A DNA stretch of 64,000 bases from Sphingopyxis flava (GCF_900168005.1 NZ_FUYP01000009.1:62001-126000); one strand, 5' to 3'. Counted from the stretch's first letter, positions 46,234 through 58,865 are shown. Notes: generated by a model from the letters alone, not told the origin. Program-made: numbers and translations.

Positions 46234-47868
46234 TCAGATATCGACAAGCATCACGTCGACGACGGGCTTCTTGCCCGTCCAGTCGGTCGCGATCCGCCGC
46301 ACGCCGAGCCGGATCGCCTCGCGCAGCTTCTCGCGGTCACGGGCAGGACCCGTGGCGGCCAGTTCAGCGGCATCGCGCATTTCATCGATGAAGGCCTCGC
46401 GGTCATCCTCGACAGGCACGCCGCGATAGCTGATCGCACTTTCCACGAAGCGGTTGCCCGAGAAAATTGTCGCGACCGAAATATGGCCATTAAGCGCGAG
46501 TTTGCGTCTTTCGTTGATCGTCTCGCCGTCTGCTGGAAGAATCACGTCGCCATCGAGGATCAGGCGGCCCGAGCGAACGCGCTCGACGATCCTCGCAGGA
46601 CCTGGTGCAAGGCGAACAAGATCGCCATTCTCCTGTACCAATGCGCCGGGCACCCCGCTTTCGAGAGCGAAGCGCGCTTGCTCATGCATGTGCCGGACTT
46701 CGCCGTGGACGGGAACAATGAGCTTGGGCCGCAGCCACCCATAAAGCGCAGCGAGTTCGGGCTTTCCGGGGTGACCGCTGACATGGATATGCGCCTGCTT
46801 TTCGGTAACAGTGAGCACGTCGCGTGCGGCGAGCTGGTTCATGATCCGTCCGATTGCGACCTCGTTGCCCGGTATCTGCTTCGACGAGAATACGACCGTG
46901 TCGCCCGCCTCGAGCTTGATCTGGTGCGTGTCGTTTGCAATGCGCGCGAGCGCTGCGCGCGGTTCGCCCTGCCCACCAGTGGCGATCACCATCAGCTTGT
47001 CGCGCGGAAGGCGCATCGCTTCATCGAAATCGACCGTGGAGGGAAAGTCCTCAAGATAGCCAACCGACCGGGCGACACCGAGAATGCGGTCGAGCGAACG
47101 CCCCGCGACGCACAGGCTGCGTCCCGTGGCCTTTGCCACCGCACCGAGCGTGGCGAGCCGCGCCGCGTTTGAGGCGAAAGTCGTGACGACCACCCTGCCC
47201 TTTGCCGCGCCGATGGCGGCTTCCAGTCCTTTGCGCAAAGCGCCCTCGCTGCCCGACGCCTCGACATTGAAAGCATTGGTCGAGTCGCAGACCAGACAAT
47301 CGACGCCTTCATCGCCAATCGCCGCGAGCGCCGCGGCGGTCGCGGGAACGCCAAGGATCGGCTCTTCGTCGAGCTTCCAGTCGCCGGTGTGGAAAATGCG
47401 GCCATATGGCGTGTCGATGACCACCGCGCTCATTTCGAGGATCGAATGGGCAAGCGGGACGAGCCGAATGCCGAAGGGGCCGAGCTGAAAACTGTCGTCG
47501 ATATCGACGATCTTGATTTCGATCTCTTTCTCGAGCCCCTCTTCGGCGAGCTTGTGCGCGATAAGTCCCGCGGTGAAACGGTTGGCAAAAAGCGGCACGC
47601 CAAGCTCGGCAGCAAGATAGGGAATGGCGCCGATGTGATCCTCATGCCCGTGGGTGAGCACGATGCCGATCAGATCCTCCTTGCGATCCTCGATAAATTC
47701 AAGATCGGGCATGACGATGTCGATGCCGGGATAATCCTGGCTGCCGAAGGTCACACCGAGGTCGAGCATGATCCATTTGCCGTCACACCCATAGAGATTG
47801 GCGTTCATGCCGATCTCTCCCGACCCGCCGAGTGCGAGAAAGAGCAGTTCCTTGCCGGGTGTCGTCAT
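46234..47868 (-). CDS. rnj: Ribonuclease J
   Basis: 544 residues, metallo-beta-lactamase/beta-CASP nuclease with 5'-exonuclease and endonuclease activity on RNA. Motif II HGHEDH is at 73-78. The late [24 protein letters not shown] and [11 protein letters not shown] motifs of the beta-CASP domain follow in order. RNase J coexists with RNase E in alphaproteobacteria, where it matures rRNA and degrades mRNA. It overlaps coaX by four bases (ATGA). Confidence 0.95.
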   Translation of the reverse strand: MTTPGKELLFLALGGSGEIGMNANLYGCDGKWIMLDLGVTFGSQDYPGIDIVMPDLEFIEDRKEDLIGIVLTHGHEDHIGAIPYLAAELGVPLFANRFTAGLIAHKLAEEGLEKEIEIKIVDIDDSFQLGPFGIRLVPLAHSILEMSAVVIDTPYGRIFHTGDWKLDEEPILGVPATAAALAAIGDEGVDCLVCDSTNAFNVEASGSEGALRKGLEAAIGAAKGRVVVTTFASNAARLATLGAVAKATGRSLCVAGRSLDRILGVARSVGYLEDFPSTVDFDEAMRLPRDKLMVIATGGQGEPRAALARIANDTHQIKLEAGDTVVFSSKQIPGNEVAIGRIMNQLAARDVLTVTEKQAHIHVSGHPGKPELAALYGWLRPKLIVPVHGEVRHMHEQARFALESGVPGALVQENGDLVRLAPGPARIVERVRSGRLILDGDVILPADGETINERRKLALNGHISVATIFSGNRFVESAISYRGVPVEDDREAFIDEMRDAAELAATGPARDREKLREAIRLGVRRIATDWTGKKPVVDVMLVDI

Positions 47869-48650
47869 GCGCCAGCACTCCGCTGCTGGTAGAGGTGCAT
47901 CAGGCCGTTCAGCGTCAAATCGGGTTCGATCCGGTCGAACTGATGGGCATGTTCTTCAAAGAGCGTGGCAAGGCCGCCGGTCGCGATGACGGTCATCGGC
48001 TTTGCCACCTCGGCCTTCATCCGCGCGATGAGCCCTTCAATCATTGCGACATAGCCCCAGTAGACGCCGATCAGCATCTGGCTTTCGGTGGTGCGGCCAA
48101 TGACACTGGCGCTCGCCGGTGCTTCGATGGCGATCCGCGGCAGCTTTGCTGCCGCAGCGACCAGGGCCTCAAGCGAAAGATTGACCCCCGGTGCGATGAT
48201 ACCGCCAAGATAGCCGCCTTCAGGACCGATATGGTCGAATGTCGTCGCGGTGCCGAAGCTGATGACAAGCTTGTCTACCCCGGGGGCGATTGCCTGCGCC
48301 GAAATGGCATTGCAGGCGCGGTCAGCGCCAACCGACTGCGGCTCGTCGACCCTGAGCGCAATGCCCCAGCTCACCGGATCGCGGCCCGCGATGAACGCCT
48401 CGACCCCGAAATATTTGTCGGCAAGCAAGCGCAGATTGTGGAGCGCTCGCGGCACGACGGTCGAAATGATCACTGCGTCGACGTCGCTGCGGTCGTGCCC
48501 CTCGATGCGCAGAAGCTGGTCGAGCCAGACCATATATTCGTCGGCCGTGCGGCGGTCGTCAGTCGCGATCCGCCAGCGCGCGAGCAGCTCGGTGCCGCGA
48601 AAAAGCGCGAACTTGGCATTTGTGTTGCCGACATCAATCGCGAGCAGCAC
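47865..48650 (-). CDS. coaX: Type III pantothenate kinase
   Basis: 261 residues, first enzyme of coenzyme A synthesis, ASKHA fold. [12 protein letters not shown] at the N-terminus is the phosphate-binding loop. [12 protein letters not shown] contains the conserved catalytic Asp. [10 protein letters not shown] and [11 protein letters not shown] complete the pattern. It is feedback-insensitive and needs a monovalent cation in known members. Only two bases separate it from birA. Confidence 0.95.
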   Translation of the reverse strand: MLLAIDVGNTNAKFALFRGTELLARWRIATDDRRTADEYMVWLDQLLRIEGHDRSDVDAVIISTVVPRALHNLRLLADKYFGVEAFIAGRDPVSWGIALRVDEPQSVGADRACNAISAQAIAPGVDKLVISFGTATTFDHIGPEGGYLGGIIAPGVNLSLEALVAAAAKLPRIAIEAPASASVIGRTTESQMLIGVYWGYVAMIEGLIARMKAEVAKPMTVIATGGLATLFEEHAHQFDRIEPDLTLNGLMHLYQQRSAGA

Positions 48651-48652
48651 GG

Positions 48653-49378
48653 TTATTCCCCTTTATCGGCGGGACGAAGCTCGACATCGCCCGCGTGGAT
48701 CAACATGAGCTTCCCGCCTCCCAGGCGCAAGCGCAGCGCGCCGTCGGGGGCGAGGCCATCGAATGACCCCTCGACGTCCGCTTCAGACGCGCGAAGCGAC
48801 GTTCCGACCGGATGGCCGAACGGCAGCCAGGCGCGCACAATGGCTTCGACGCCTTCCAGCCGCCAGCTGCGCAGCGCATCGACGAGCGCGATTGCGAGCG
48901 CCTCGGCGAAGCGGTCGCGGTCGATCGCCGCCCCTGCGCTCGCAATGGCAAAGGTCTTCCTGTCAGGCAGGTCGGGCGCCGAGACAAGATTGACCCCGAC
49001 ACCCACGACCACCGCGTCACCGCTGCGCTCGAGCAGGATGCCCGCACATTTCGCGCCGCCGACCATGAGGTCGTTCGGCCATTTGAGCGCGAAGGCAACC
49101 GTCGGGGCCAATGCCTTCACAACCCTGGCGAGCGCGACCGCGACCACGAGGGCCAGCGTCGCAGGCGACGGATCGCCCGCGGTCAGCTGCACGACAGTCG
49201 AGCCCATGAAATTGCCCTCGCCGTCGCCCCACGCGCGGCCGAGCCGCCCGCGCCCGGCGGTTTGCCGGTCAGCGATCAGCCAATGCCCCTCGCCGACATG
49301 CTCGCCGCGCGCAAGCCGGGCGAGCAGGTCGGCGTTGGTCGAACCGGTCTCGGCGATGCGCTCGATCGGCGCGATCAG
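48653..49378 (-). CDS. birA: Biotin--[acetyl-CoA-carboxylase] ligase, non-canonical start
   Basis: 241 residues if started at CTG 49378. It attaches biotin to the carrier protein of acetyl-CoA carboxylase. The essential N-terminal motifs are [10 protein letters not shown] and [12 protein letters not shown] (biotin and AMP binding). KWPND(L)[11 protein letters not shown] and VGVGVNL follow; the C-terminal domain is short and there is no N-terminal DNA-binding domain. The first ATG in frame is 49207, but that would delete both essential motifs, and no ATG, GTG or TTG occurs in frame upstream. CTG 49378 overlaps the nuoN stop as CTGA, copying the ATGA overlaps of this operon; ATC 49375 is the next candidate. 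Confidence 0.88.
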   Translation of the reverse strand: MIAPIERIAETGSTNADLLARLARGEHVGEGHWLIADRQTAGRGRLGRAWGDGEGNFMGSTVVQLTAGDPSPATLALVVAVALARVVKALAPTVAFALKWPNDLMVGGAKCAGILLERSGDAVVVGVGVNLVSAPDLPDRKTFAIASAGAAIDRDRFAEALAIALVDALRSWRLEGVEAIVRAWLPFGHPVGTSLRASEADVEGSFDGLAPDGALRLRLGGGKLMLIHAGDVELRPADKGE

Positions 49379-50814
49379 AACAGCACCGACGCGGCGCTTT
49401 GGGCTGCCGCCGCGAGCATCGGGATGAACAAGAAGCCGACCAGTGACAACCAGAGGGCGCTTACGGTGATGACTGCCCCCTCGGTTCTCGATCCATCACT
49501 TCGGATCGCCATCTCGGCTTCCTCGTCGAAGAACATCGTCTTGACGATCGCGATATAATAGAAGGCGCCGATCACCGAAACCACGACGCCCGCGACTGCC
49601 AGCGGCACGAGGCCCGCGTTCACCGCAGCTTCGAAAACGAGATATTTTGGCCAGAACCCGAACAGCGGCGGGATCGCAGCGAGGCTGAAGAGAAACACCG
49701 CCATCGCCGCGGCGAGCCCGGGCTGGCGCTTCGACAAGCCGGCATAAGCGGGGATGCTCTCGACCATCCGCCCGTCGGCATCCCGAAGCTGCATGACGAA
49801 CAGGAAGGCGCCGATCGTGGTGACGACATAGACGAGGAGATAGGTGAGAACCGCCTCGACGCCCTGCTGCGTTCCCGCAGCGAGGCCGATCAGCATGAAA
49901 CCGACGTTGTTGATCGATGAATAGGCGAGCAGGCGCTTGATATTCTTCTGCCCGATCGCCCCGACCGCACCGAGAATGATCGAGGCAAGCGCGAGAAAGA
50001 TGATGATCTGCTGCCAGGCGGCGAGCGCCGGACCCGCAGCGCCCATCGCCTCGATGAGGACGCGCGTCAGCAGGGCCATCGCGGCAACCTTCGGTGCGCT
50101 CGCGAAGAAGGTCGTAACCGGCGTCGGCGCGCCCTCGTAGACGTCGGGGGTCCACATATGGAAGGGAACCGCGCTGATCTTGAAGGCGAGACCGGAAATC
50201 ACAAAGACGATACCGAACAAGAGGCCTATATCGATCCCGCCCGCCATTGCGGTCGCAACCCCGGCGAAATCGGTAGTGCCCGAAAAGCCGTAGAGCAGCG
50301 AAATACCGAACAGCAGAATACCCGAGGCGAGCGCGCCGAGCACGAAATATTTGAGCCCCGCCTCGCTCGACCGGTCGTCGCCGCGCAGAAAACTCGCGAG
50401 CACATAGGAGGCCAGACTATTGAGCTCGAGCCCGACATAGAGGGTCATGAGGTCGCGCGAAGACGCCATGATACCCATGCCGAGCGCGGCGAACAGGATC
50501 AGCGCCGAATATTCAGCGCGCATCGCGGCGCCGAAATAGCGGGGAGCCACCGCGATGCAGATCAAGCTCGCTCCATAGATGATGAGCTTTGCAAAGCCGC
50601 CAAAGCCGTCAACCGCAAGCGTGCCTGAAAAGACCGCAGCGTCGGTGCCCGACAAGGCCACCACCGCCGCTCCAGCCGCCGCGAGCGTGAGGAGCGCGGC
50701 GAACTGATAAAGGCCGACCTGACGATCGCCCGCGAAGGCGCCAAGCATCAGGGTGACGAGCCCGCCGATCGTGAGGATCAGCTCGGGCCAGATGAGCGCG
50801 AGGTCGCCGGTCAT
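49375..50814 (-). CDS. nuoN: NADH-quinone oxidoreductase subunit N
   Basis: 479 residues, antiporter-like membrane subunit of complex I with about 14 helices. [18 protein letters not shown] and [16 protein letters not shown] hold the conserved glutamate/lysine proton-channel residues; [12 protein letters not shown] follows. It overlaps nuoM by four bases and is the last nuo gene. Its stop overlaps the proposed CTG start of birA. Confidence 0.96.
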   Translation of the reverse strand: MTGDLALIWPELILTIGGLVTLMLGAFAGDRQVGLYQFAALLTLAAAGAAVVALSGTDAAVFSGTLAVDGFGGFAKLIIYGASLICIAVAPRYFGAAMRAEYSALILFAALGMGIMASSRDLMTLYVGLELNSLASYVLASFLRGDDRSSEAGLKYFVLGALASGILLFGISLLYGFSGTTDFAGVATAMAGGIDIGLLFGIVFVISGLAFKISAVPFHMWTPDVYEGAPTPVTTFFASAPKVAAMALLTRVLIEAMGAAGPALAAWQQIIIFLALASIILGAVGAIGQKNIKRLLAYSSINNVGFMLIGLAAGTQQGVEAVLTYLLVYVVTTIGAFLFVMQLRDADGRMVESIPAYAGLSKRQPGLAAAMAVFLFSLAAIPPLFGFWPKYLVFEAAVNAGLVPLAVAGVVVSVIGAFYYIAIVKTMFFDEEAEMAIRSDGSRTEGAVITVSALWLSLVGFLFIPMLAAAAQSAASVLF

Positions 50815-52352
50815 TGGACGCCTCCCGCATGATGAGCCTCGCCGTGCGGCGCCGCGGCCTCTGGCTTGCCTGCCGTCAGGCGCGCGTCGCCTTCAGGCTT
50901 TGCGGGGGCGAGCCGTGCGACCACCGTCGTCACATCGCCGCGCATCGGCGCAAGGAAGCTTTCGGGATAGACGCCCATCCACAGCGCGACCGCAGCAAGC
51001 GGTACGAAAATCGCCCATTCGCGGGGCGTGATGTCCGGCATGGCCTTCACATCGTCCTTGGTGAGTTCGCCGAACACGATGCGGCGATAGAGGTAGAGCA
51101 TATAGGCAGCACCGAGGATGATCCCCGTGGTGCAGACGAACGCGGTCCAGCTTGAGGCTTCGTAAATGCCGGCAAGGCTGAGGAATTCGCCGACGAAGCC
51201 GCTCGTGCCAGGCAAGCCGATCGACGCCATGGTGAAGAGCATGAAGAAGAGCGAATAGGCCGGCATATTGACGGCGAGGCCGCCATAGCGGCTGATCTCA
51301 CGCGTGTGCAGGCGATCGTAGATTACCCCGACGCAGAAGAAGAGAGCGGCCGAGACGACGCCGTGGCTCAGCATGACGATAAGCGCGCCCTCGATACCCT
51401 GCTGATTGAAGGCATAAAGTCCCGCAGTGACAATCGCCATGTGCGCAACCGACGAATAGGCAATGAGCTTCTTCATGTCGCTCTGCACCAGTGCGACGAG
51501 GCTGGTGTAGACTACCGCGACCATCGACAGCGCAAAGACGAGCCACATGAACTGCGCCGACGCGTCCGGGAACATCGGCATCATGAAGCGCAGGAAACCG
51601 TAGGACCCCATTTTGAGGAGCACGCCGGCAAGGATCATCGAGCCCGCCGTGGGCGCCTGGACGTGCGCGTCAGGAAGCCAGGTGTGGACCGGCCACATGG
51701 GCATCTTCACCGCCATGCTCGCGAAAAAGGCAAGCCACAGCCAGGTCTGCATTTCGGGCGGGAAGTCGTAGTTCATGAGAACCGGAATCTCGGTCGTCCC
51801 CGCCTCGCGGATCATCGCGATCATCGCAAGCAGCATCAGTACCGAGCCGAGCAGCGTGTAGAGGAAGAATTTGAACGACGCATAAATGCGATTCTGTCCG
51901 CCCCAGATGCCGATGATCAAATACATCGGGATCAACACGCCCTCGAAGAAGATGTAGAAGAGAAGCAGGTCCTGAGCGGCGAAGACGCCGATCATGATGA
52001 CTTCCATGATCAGGAACATCGCCATGTAGAGGCCGACGCGCTGCTTGATCGATTCCCAGCTTGCAAGGATGCACAGCGGCATCAGGAAGGTGCTGAGCAC
52101 GATCAGCATCATCGCAACGCCATCGACGCCAAGCGCCCACTGGAATCGGCCGAACAGGTCGGCGCGCTCGACAAATTGCCACTGGGCGCCGCCGATATCG
52201 AAATTCGCCCAAAGCGCGATGGCGAGCGCAAGATCGACGAGCGTCGCCGCGAGCGCCACAAGCCGCGCAGGCCTTGCCTCGAGGAACAGGCAGAGGATGG
52301 CGGCGACCGCGGGGATCGCCAGCATCAGCGAAAGAATGGGAAGCCCGCTCAC
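50811..52352 (-). CDS. nuoM: NADH-quinone oxidoreductase subunit M
   Basis: 513 residues, antiporter-like proton-pumping subunit of complex [18 protein letters not shown] contains the key membrane glutamate. [20 protein letters not shown] has the proton-path lysine, and [15 protein letters not shown] follows. The C-terminus ends in a polar Ala/Pro/His tail of about 30 residues after the last helix. It overlaps nuoN and nuoL by four bases at either end. Confidence 0.96.
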   Translation of the reverse strand: MSGLPILSLMLAIPAVAAILCLFLEARPARLVALAATLVDLALAIALWANFDIGGAQWQFVERADLFGRFQWALGVDGVAMMLIVLSTFLMPLCILASWESIKQRVGLYMAMFLIMEVIMIGVFAAQDLLLFYIFFEGVLIPMYLIIGIWGGQNRIYASFKFFLYTLLGSVLMLLAMIAMIREAGTTEIPVLMNYDFPPEMQTWLWLAFFASMAVKMPMWPVHTWLPDAHVQAPTAGSMILAGVLLKMGSYGFLRFMMPMFPDASAQFMWLVFALSMVAVVYTSLVALVQSDMKKLIAYSSVAHMAIVTAGLYAFNQQGIEGALIVMLSHGVVSAALFFCVGVIYDRLHTREISRYGGLAVNMPAYSLFFMLFTMASIGLPGTSGFVGEFLSLAGIYEASSWTAFVCTTGIILGAAYMLYLYRRIVFGELTKDDVKAMPDITPREWAIFVPLAAVALWMGVYPESFLAPMRGDVTTVVARLAPAKPEGDARLTAGKPEAAAPHGEAHHAGGVQ

Positions 52353-54397
52353 AGGAACCTCACCATCACCCAGCTGGCAAGGCCGACGAGACCGAGCAGC
52401 ATCACGAACGCATATCCATAAACATAACCCGATTGCAGCCGGACCGCGAGCCGGGTCCCCCCTTGGACGAGCGCCGCGACGCCATCGGGTCCGAAGCGGT
52501 CGATGGTGCCTTCATCCCCGCGCTTCCAGAAGAAGCGGCCGATCGCGAAAGCGGGCTTCACGAAGAGGAGATTGTAGAGTTCGTCGAAATACCATTTGTT
52601 GAACAGGAACTGGTGGAGCAACCCGAACTGCGCGACAAACCGCGCGGGCAGCGCCGTGTTGCGGATATAGCTGTTCCACGCAATCAGCAGACCGATCGCC
52701 ATCGCCGCGAAAGGCATCCATTTGATAAGCGTCGGCACCTCGTGCGCTGCGTGCATCAGATGCGCGTCGAATGCGAGGCTGCCATTCCAGAACGCCATCC
52801 CCTCTTCGGGATAGATAAAGGGATGGTGGAAGAGATAGCCCGCGAAAATCGCGCCGACCGACAGCACGCCGAGCGGAATGAGCATCGAGAGCGGACTTTC
52901 GTGGGGGTGATAGCCTGCCGTGCCCTCGTGCGCATCGGCGGCGTGGGCGTGATGGACATCGCCCCCTGCATGCTCGTCCGCCGGGCGGTCGTGATGATCG
53001 CCGTGCACGGCATGCTGGATATGCTCGCTCGCGGCCCAGCGCGGCTTCCCGAAGAAAGTCAGGAAAACGAGGCGCCACGAATAGAAGCTCGTCAGGAGCG
53101 CGGCGAAGGTCCCGACCCAGAAGGCAATCTGGCCGCCCCCGCCCGACGCATAGGCCGCCTCGAGGATGCCGTCCTTCGAATAGAAGCCGGCAAAGCCGAA
53201 CACACCTGCGATGCCGACGCCGGTGATCGCCAGCGTTCCGGCCATCATCGCCCAATAGGTGAGCGGGATGTGCTTCCGAAGGCCGCCGTAATAGCGCATG
53301 TCCTGCTCGTGATGCATCGCATGGATCACCGAGCCAGCGCCGAGGAACAGCAGCGCCTTGAAGAAGGCATGGGTGAAGAGGTGGAACATCGCGGCGCCAT
53401 AGGCGCCGACGCCTGCTGCAAAGAACATGTAGCCGAGCTGCGAGCAGGTCGAATAGGCAATGACGCGCTTGATGTCCCACTGCGTGGTGCCGACCGTCGC
53501 GGCGAAAAGGCATGTCGCTGCGCCCACGAAGGTGACGACACCGAGCGCGATGGGCGCGACCTCGAACATGGGCGACAGGCGGCAGACCATGAACACGCCC
53601 GCGGTGACCATCGTTGCAGCGTGGATCAATGCGCTGACGGGCGTCGGGCCTTCCATCGCGTCGGGAAGCCAGGTGTGCAGCCCAAGCTGCGCCGACTTGC
53701 CCATCGCGCCGATGAACAGCAACAGGCAGAGCACGGTCATTGTGTCGAACCGCTGGCCAAGAAAGCCGATCGTCGACCCCGCCATGCCAGGCGCTGCGGC
53801 CAGTATCTCGGGAATCGACACGGTATTGAACACGAGGAAGGTGCCGAAGATGCCGAGCATGAAGCCGAGGTCGCCGACACGGTTGACGACAAATGCCTTG
53901 ATCGCCGCAGCATTGGCGCTTGGCTTTTTGTACCAGAATCCGATGAGGAGATAGGAAGCGAGACCGACGCCTTCCCAGCCGAAGAACATCTGAACGAGGT
54001 TGTTCGCCGTCACCAGCATCAGCATCGCAAAGGTGAAGAGCGAGAGATAGGCGAAGAAGCGCGGCTGGTCCGGATCCTCCTCCATATAGCCCCAGCTATA
54101 GAGGTGGACGAGCGCCGACACGGTCGTGATCACAACCAGCATCACCGCGGTCAGCGTGTCGACGCGCAGCTCCCAGTTGAACTGAAGCGCGCCCGAGGAG
54201 ACCCAGTGGAGCACGGGCGTCACGCTCGCCTCGGCATCGCCGCCGAGGAAAGAAAGGAAGATCGGCCAGCTCAAGGCGCAGCTTGCAAAGAGCGCGCCGG
54301 TCGTCACGATCTTCGAGGCCGCAGTACCGATGAAGCGCTGGCCAAGGCCTGCTACGAGAGCCGCAAGCAGCGGCAGGAAAACGATCGCCTGAATCAC
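52349..54397 (-). CDS. nuoL: NADH-quinone oxidoreductase subunit L
   Basis: 682 residues, the most distal proton-pumping subunit of complex I, with the long lateral helix at its C-terminus. [20 protein letters not shown] and [21 protein letters not shown]-type motifs are intact, including the channel glutamate and lysine. Residues 459-499 form a loop with twelve histidines in 41 residues, rich in Asp and Glu too. It starts four bases after the nuoK stop and overlaps nuoM by four. Confidence 0.96.
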   Translation of the reverse strand: MIQAIVFLPLLAALVAGLGQRFIGTAASKIVTTGALFASCALSWPIFLSFLGGDAEASVTPVLHWVSSGALQFNWELRVDTLTAVMLVVITTVSALVHLYSWGYMEEDPDQPRFFAYLSLFTFAMLMLVTANNLVQMFFGWEGVGLASYLLIGFWYKKPSANAAAIKAFVVNRVGDLGFMLGIFGTFLVFNTVSIPEILAAAPGMAGSTIGFLGQRFDTMTVLCLLLFIGAMGKSAQLGLHTWLPDAMEGPTPVSALIHAATMVTAGVFMVCRLSPMFEVAPIALGVVTFVGAATCLFAATVGTTQWDIKRVIAYSTCSQLGYMFFAAGVGAYGAAMFHLFTHAFFKALLFLGAGSVIHAMHHEQDMRYYGGLRKHIPLTYWAMMAGTLAITGVGIAGVFGFAGFYSKDGILEAAYASGGGGQIAFWVGTFAALLTSFYSWRLVFLTFFGKPRWAASEHIQHAVHGDHHDRPADEHAGGDVHHAHAADAHEGTAGYHPHESPLSMLIPLGVLSVGAIFAGYLFHHPFIYPEEGMAFWNGSLAFDAHLMHAAHEVPTLIKWMPFAAMAIGLLIAWNSYIRNTALPARFVAQFGLLHQFLFNKWYFDELYNLLFVKPAFAIGRFFWKRGDEGTIDRFGPDGVAALVQGGTRLAVRLQSGYVYGYAFVMLLGLVGLASWVMVRFL

Positions 54398-54401
54398 CGG
54401 T

Positions 54402-54707
54402 TTACCCCTTCATCCGGTTGGCATCGTCGACGGCAATGGTGCCGCGGCCGCGGAAATAGATGACGAGAATCGCAAGCCCGATCGCCGCTTCACCGGCAGC
54501 GACGGTCAGCACGAACATTGCGAACACCTGCCCGACAAGGTCGCCGAGCGCCGCGCTGAACGCGACGAGGTTGATGTTTACCGCGAGCAGGATGAGCTCG
54601 ATCGCCATCAGGATGACGATGATGTTCTTGCGGTTGATGAAGATGCCGAGCACGCCGAGCGTGAACAGCACCGCCGAAACGGCGAGATAATGGCCGACCG
54701 AAATCAC
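54402..54707 (-). CDS. nuoK: NADH-quinone oxidoreductase subunit K
   Basis: 101 residues with three helices. [20 protein letters not shown] contains the first conserved membrane glutamate and [13 protein letters not shown] the second; both are part of the E-channel. The ATG overlaps the nuoJ stop (ATGA). Confidence 0.96.
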   Translation of the reverse strand: MISVGHYLAVSAVLFTLGVLGIFINRKNIIVILMAIELILLAVNINLVAFSAALGDLVGQVFAMFVLTVAAGEAAIGLAILVIYFRGRGTIAVDDANRMKG

Positions 54708-55315
54708 AATTCCATCCCCTGCCCGACACCCGGATCGACCAGCCGCGTCGCTTCGTCCGGACGGCGGCGGTTCTGTGCCGCGATTTTCTGACTGCGCGTT
54801 CCGCCGCGCTGGCGATGCGTGAGCGCGATCGCGCCGATCATCGCGACGAGAAGGACGATGCCCGCCGCTTCAAAGAGGAAGATGTAGCGCGTGTAGAGCA
54901 GTTCGCCGATCTGCTGGATATTGCTCTTGTCAGCGACGGCGGGCGCCGCGCGCGCCGCAAGGTCGATGCCGCCAGCACTCCATGCGCCAAGCGCAAAGAC
55001 GAGCTCGGCCGCGAGGATGATCGCAACGAGCGCGCCGAGCGGAAGGTAGCGGACGAAACCGGCACGAAGCTCGGCGAAATCGATATCGAGCATCATCACC
55101 ACGAACAGGAACAATACCGCGACCGCGCCGACATAGACGATGACGAGCAGCATCGCGATAAATTCGGCGCCCGCGAGCAGCATCAGCCCCGCCGCGTTGA
55201 AGAAGGCAAGGATCAGCCACATGACGCTGTGGACCGGATTGCGTGCGAAAACCACCATTGCTGCAGACGCAATGACGAGGAACGCGAAGAGATAGAAGGC
55301 GATGAGCTGAATCAT
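54704..55315 (-). CDS. nuoJ: NADH-quinone oxidoreductase subunit J
   Basis: 203 residues, five-helix subunit of the complex I membrane arm. [19 protein letters not shown] and the pi-bulge helix ([19 protein letters not shown]) match the family. A charged tail ([14 protein letters not shown]) follows the last helix. Twelve bases separate it from nuoI. Confidence 0.95.
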   Translation of the reverse strand: MIQLIAFYLFAFLVIASAAMVVFARNPVHSVMWLILAFFNAAGLMLLAGAEFIAMLLVIVYVGAVAVLFLFVVMMLDIDFAELRAGFVRYLPLGALVAIILAAELVFALGAWSAGGIDLAARAAPAVADKSNIQQIGELLYTRYIFLFEAAGIVLLVAMIGAIALTHRQRGGTRSQKIAAQNRRRPDEATRLVDPGVGQGMEL

Positions 55316-55327
55316 GTGCGCGCGCCC

Positions 55328-55816
55328 TTACCGATAGGGCGCGTCGGCGGCAAGGTTGGCCGCGATCGCGCGCTCCCATTTGTCGCCGTTGGCGAGGAGC
55401 TTGGCCTTGTCATAGAGCAGTTCCTCGCGCGTCTCGGTCGAGAATTCGAAGTTCGGCCCCTCGACGATCGCATCGACCGGGCAGGCTTCCTGACAGAAAC
55501 CGCAATAGATGCACTTGGTCATGTCGATGTCGTAGCGCGTCGTGCGGCGGCTTCCGTCCTCGCGCGGCTCGGCCTCGATCGTGATCGCCAGCGCAGGACA
55601 GATTGCCTCGCACAGCTTGCACGCAATGCAGCGCTCCTCGCCGTTCGGATAACGGCGCAGCGCATGCTCGCCGCGAAAGCGCGGACTCAGCGCATTCTTC
55701 TCGAAGGGATAGTTGATCGTCGCCTTCGGCTTGAAGAAATATTTGAGCGTCAACCAATGCGCCTGCACGAATTCCCACAGGGTAAAGGTTTTGACGAAGT
55801 GGGCGATGGAACTCAT
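55328..55816 (-). CDS. nuoI: NADH-quinone oxidoreductase subunit I
   Basis: 162 residues, ferredoxin-like subunit with two 4Fe-4S clusters (N6a and N6b). The ligand motifs are [12 protein letters not shown] and [12 protein letters not shown]. The N-terminal amphipathic segment ([19 protein letters not shown]) anchors it on the membrane arm. It overlaps nuoH by four bases. Confidence 0.97.
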   Translation of the reverse strand: MSSIAHFVKTFTLWEFVQAHWLTLKYFFKPKATINYPFEKNALSPRFRGEHALRRYPNGEERCIACKLCEAICPALAITIEAEPREDGSRRTTRYDIDMTKCIYCGFCQEACPVDAIVEGPNFEFSTETREELLYDKAKLLANGDKWERAIAANLAADAPYR

Positions 55817-56856
55817 GAATACCTCGTCAGCATCAAATAGCCGGATACCAGGAAGACCCAGATCAGCGAGATCGGCAGGAAGACCTTCCAGCCGAGGCGC
55901 ATCAGCTGGTCATAGCGGTAGCGGGGAACGGTCGCCTTCACCCAGCTGAAGACGAAGAAGAAAAAGAGGATCTTCGCGAACAGCCAGATGATCCCCGGAA
56001 CCGCATAAAGCGGCGCCCAGTCGAGAGGCGGCAGCCAGCCGCCCCAGAAGAGCACGGCGTTGAGCGTGCACATCAAGAGCACATTTGCATATTCGCCGAG
56101 CCAGAAGAGCGCGAAGCTCATCGACGAATATTCGGTCTGATAGCCTGCGACGAGCTCGCTTTCGGCCTCGGTGAGGTCGAACGGCGTTCGCGCCGTCTCG
56201 GCGAGCGACGAGATGAAGAAGAGCACTGCGAGCGGGAAGAGCAGGAGGTTGAAGCCGAAGGCGTTGACCAGCCCGAGCCCGTGCCCGAGCTGCGCTTTCA
56301 CAATCTCGTTGAGGTTGAAGCTGTCGGCGAAGAGGACGACCCCAATGAGAATGAAGCCGATCGAGACTTCATAGCTGATCATCTGCGCCGAGGCGCGCAT
56401 CGCGGAGAAGAAGGGGTATTTGGAGTTCGACGACCAACCCGACAGGATGACGCCATAGACGCCGAGCGAGCTCACCGCGAGGATATAGAGCAGGCCGACG
56501 TTGATGTCGGCGAGCACCGCGCCCGAATTGAACGGGATCACCGCCCACGCCATGAGCGCGACGGTGAAGGTGATGATCGGCGCGATCAGGAACAGCCCGC
56601 GGTTCGCCGAACTCGGGATGATCGTTTCCTGCAGGAAGACTTTCAGGCCGTCGGCAAAGCTCTGGAGCAGACCGAAGGGTCCGACGACGTTCGGCCCGCG
56701 CCGAAGCGCCATCGCCGCCCAGATCTTGCGATCGGCATAGATGATCATCGCAACCGCCAGCATCAGCGGCAGCGCGATCAGCAGAATGCCGCAAACCGTC
56801 GCGACGCCCCACGCCCACTCGTAGGACATGCCAAGGGATTGGAAAAACGCGGTCAT
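55813..56856 (-). CDS. nuoH: NADH-quinone oxidoreductase subunit H
   Basis: 347 residues with eight or nine helices, forming part of the quinone chamber. [40 protein letters not shown] and [10 protein letters not shown] are the conserved cytoplasmic loops with acidic proton-entry residues. The start at 56856 ([14 protein letters not shown]) overlaps the nuoG stop as ATGA; a longer open frame is only a shadow of nuoG. Confidence 0.97.
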   Translation of the reverse strand: MTAFFQSLGMSYEWAWGVATVCGILLIALPLMLAVAMIIYADRKIWAAMALRRGPNVVGPFGLLQSFADGLKVFLQETIIPSSANRGLFLIAPIITFTVALMAWAVIPFNSGAVLADINVGLLYILAVSSLGVYGVILSGWSSNSKYPFFSAMRASAQMISYEVSIGFILIGVVLFADSFNLNEIVKAQLGHGLGLVNAFGFNLLLFPLAVLFFISSLAETARTPFDLTEAESELVAGYQTEYSSMSFALFWLGEYANVLLMCTLNAVLFWGGWLPPLDWAPLYAVPGIIWLFAKILFFFFVFSWVKATVPRYRYDQLMRLGWKVFLPISLIWVFLVSGYLMLTRYS

Positions 56857-58865
56857 TCCGCCGCCTCCGCATAGTCGACGCCGTGAAGCAATTCTTCCGA
56901 GCAGCGCTGCATCGTCGGCGAGGCGCGGCAGATGGCGTTGGTGAGGTAGAAGTCCTTGATCGGCGACGGAATCGCGCGTGCCTCGGGCTTCGCGGGCAGA
57001 TTGGGCGCCGTCCAGCCATAGTCGGCGATCCCCTCGATGCCGAGCGCCGGCACCGCGGCGATCATCGCGGCGCGGCATTCGGCGAAACTGTCGAAGCCGA
57101 CATGGACGCCGAGCGCATCGGCGAGCGCGCGGAAGATACTCCAATCCTCGCGGGCGTCGCCCGGGGCGAACACCGCTTTCTCGCTGCGCTGGACGCGGCC
57201 TTCGGTGTTGACCGTGGTGAAATCCTTCTCGGTCCACGCCGCCGCTGGCAGGATGACGTCGGCGGCGTGCGCGCCCTTATCGCCATGATGGCCGACATAG
57301 ACCTTGAACGTCTCCGTAAAGGCCGAAAAATCGACCTCGTCGGCGCCGAGGAAGAAGGCAAGCCTGGGCTTCGCCGCAATGATGTCGCGGATGCCGCCCG
57401 GCTGTGCATAGCCGAGCATCAGCGCGCCCATGCGCGCGGCCGAGAAATGGACGACGTTGAAGCCGTTCCACCCATCCTTGACTGCATTCACTGCCTTGGC
57501 CAGCGCGAGGCCGGCGCCGTGCACGCCTGGTACCGACAAGGCACCGCCGCCGAAGATCAGCATCGGGCGCTCAGCAGCCTTCAGCGCGTCGGTGACATGC
57601 CTCGGCAGCTTCGCGACCAGCGAGGCGTCGTCGCCGAGCCACCCGGCCTTGTAGGTCAGATCGACCTCGGGGCCGATGCCGAACACCTTCGCGCCCTTTT
57701 TCCACACCGCCTTGCGGACGCGCGTGTTGATGAGCGGCGCTTCCCAGCGCAGATTCGTACCCACAAGCAGGATCACGTCGGCATTCTCGGCCTCAGCGAT
57801 CGTCGTGTTGAAGTTGACCGCCGACAGGCTGGTGACGTCATAGTCGAGCCCGGTCTGGCGCCCCTCGAGAAGATGGCCGCCGAGCGCGGTTACCAGCGCC
57901 TTCGCCGCGAACATCGTCTCGCAATCGGCCATGTCGCCCGCGATTGCGGCGACCGACGAGCCGGCGTTCACCGCCTTGATCGCCTCGAAGGCTTCTGCCC
58001 AGCTTGCCTCGACAAGCTCGCCGTCCTTGCGCACGAACGGACGGTCGAGGCGGCGGCGAATGAGGCCATCGACGTGGTGGCGCGTCTTGTCGCTCGCCCA
58101 TTCTTCGTTCACATCATCGTTGACGCGCGGCAGGACGCGCAGGACCTGCCGCCCGCGGCTGTCGATGCGCACGTTGGTGCCGACCGCGTCCATCATGTCG
58201 ATGCCGAGCGTCTTGGTGAGTTCCCACGGACGCGCCTCGAACGCATAGGGCTTCGACGTCAGCGCGCCGACCGGGCAGAGGTCGACGACATTGCCCGAAA
58301 GCTCGCTCGCGACCGCGCGCTCGAGGTAGGAGGTGATCTGCATATTCTCGCCGCGATAGATCGCGCCGATATCCTCAACCCCCGCGACCTCCTCGGCAAA
58401 ACGGACGCAGCGCGTGCACTGGATGCAGCGCGTCATCACCGTCTTGACGATCGGGCCCATATATTTCTCGGTTACCGCGCGCTTGTTTTCATCAAAGCGC
58501 GAAGCGCCGCGGCCATAGGCGATCGACTGGTCCTGCAGATCGCACTCGCCGCCCTGGTCGCAGATCGGACAATCGAGCGGATGGTTGATGAGCAGAAACT
58601 CCATCACCCCTTCGCGCGCCTTCTTCACCATCGGGCTGTCGGTCTTGATCACTTGCCCTTCAGCGGCGGGCAGCGCGCACGACGCCTGCGGCTTGGGCGG
58701 GCCGGGCGACACTTCGACGAGGCACATACGGCAGTTGCCGGCGATCGACAGGCGTTCATGGTAGCAGAAGCGCGGGATTTCCTTCCCCGCCATTTCGCAC
58801 GCCTGCAGGACGGTCGCGCCCTGCGGAACGTCGAGTTCTACGCCATCTACGGTAACCTTCGGCAT
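56853..58865 (-). CDS. nuoG: NADH-quinone oxidoreductase subunit G
   Basis: 670 residues. The N-terminal 2Fe-2S domain has [15 protein letters not shown]. The His/Cys cluster region is followed by the 4Fe-4S motifs [14 protein letters not shown] and [14 protein letters not shown] molybdopterin-oxidoreductase-like domain without cofactor fills the rest. Length is that of the shorter alphaproteobacterial and mitochondrial form. The start ATG 58865 shares one base with the nuoF stop (TAATG). Confidence 0.97.
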   Translation of the reverse strand: MPKVTVDGVELDVPQGATVLQACEMAGKEIPRFCYHERLSIAGNCRMCLVEVSPGPPKPQASCALPAAEGQVIKTDSPMVKKAREGVMEFLLINHPLDCPICDQGGECDLQDQSIAYGRGASRFDENKRAVTEKYMGPIVKTVMTRCIQCTRCVRFAEEVAGVEDIGAIYRGENMQITSYLERAVASELSGNVVDLCPVGALTSKPYAFEARPWELTKTLGIDMMDAVGTNVRIDSRGRQVLRVLPRVNDDVNEEWASDKTRHHVDGLIRRRLDRPFVRKDGELVEASWAEAFEAIKAVNAGSSVAAIAGDMADCETMFAAKALVTALGGHLLEGRQTGLDYDVTSLSAVNFNTTIAEAENADVILLVGTNLRWEAPLINTRVRKAVWKKGAKVFGIGPEVDLTYKAGWLGDDASLVAKLPRHVTDALKAAERPMLIFGGGALSVPGVHGAGLALAKAVNAVKDGWNGFNVVHFSAARMGALMLGYAQPGGIRDIIAAKPRLAFFLGADEVDFSAFTETFKVYVGHHGDKGAHAADVILPAAAWTEKDFTTVNTEGRVQRSEKAVFAPGDAREDWSIFRALADALGVHVGFDSFAECRAAMIAAVPALGIEGIADYGWTAPNLPAKPEARAIPSPIKDFYLTNAICRASPTMQRCSEELLHGVDYAEAAE

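Noticed and set aside
52274-54463. Very long open frame opposite nuoL, and similar ones opposite topA, dnaE, nuoG, nuoM and ETF-QO
   Set aside because: High-GC shadow frames: the minus-strand genes have clear domains, while the opposite frames are Arg/His/Asp-rich without motifs or ribosome binding sites.
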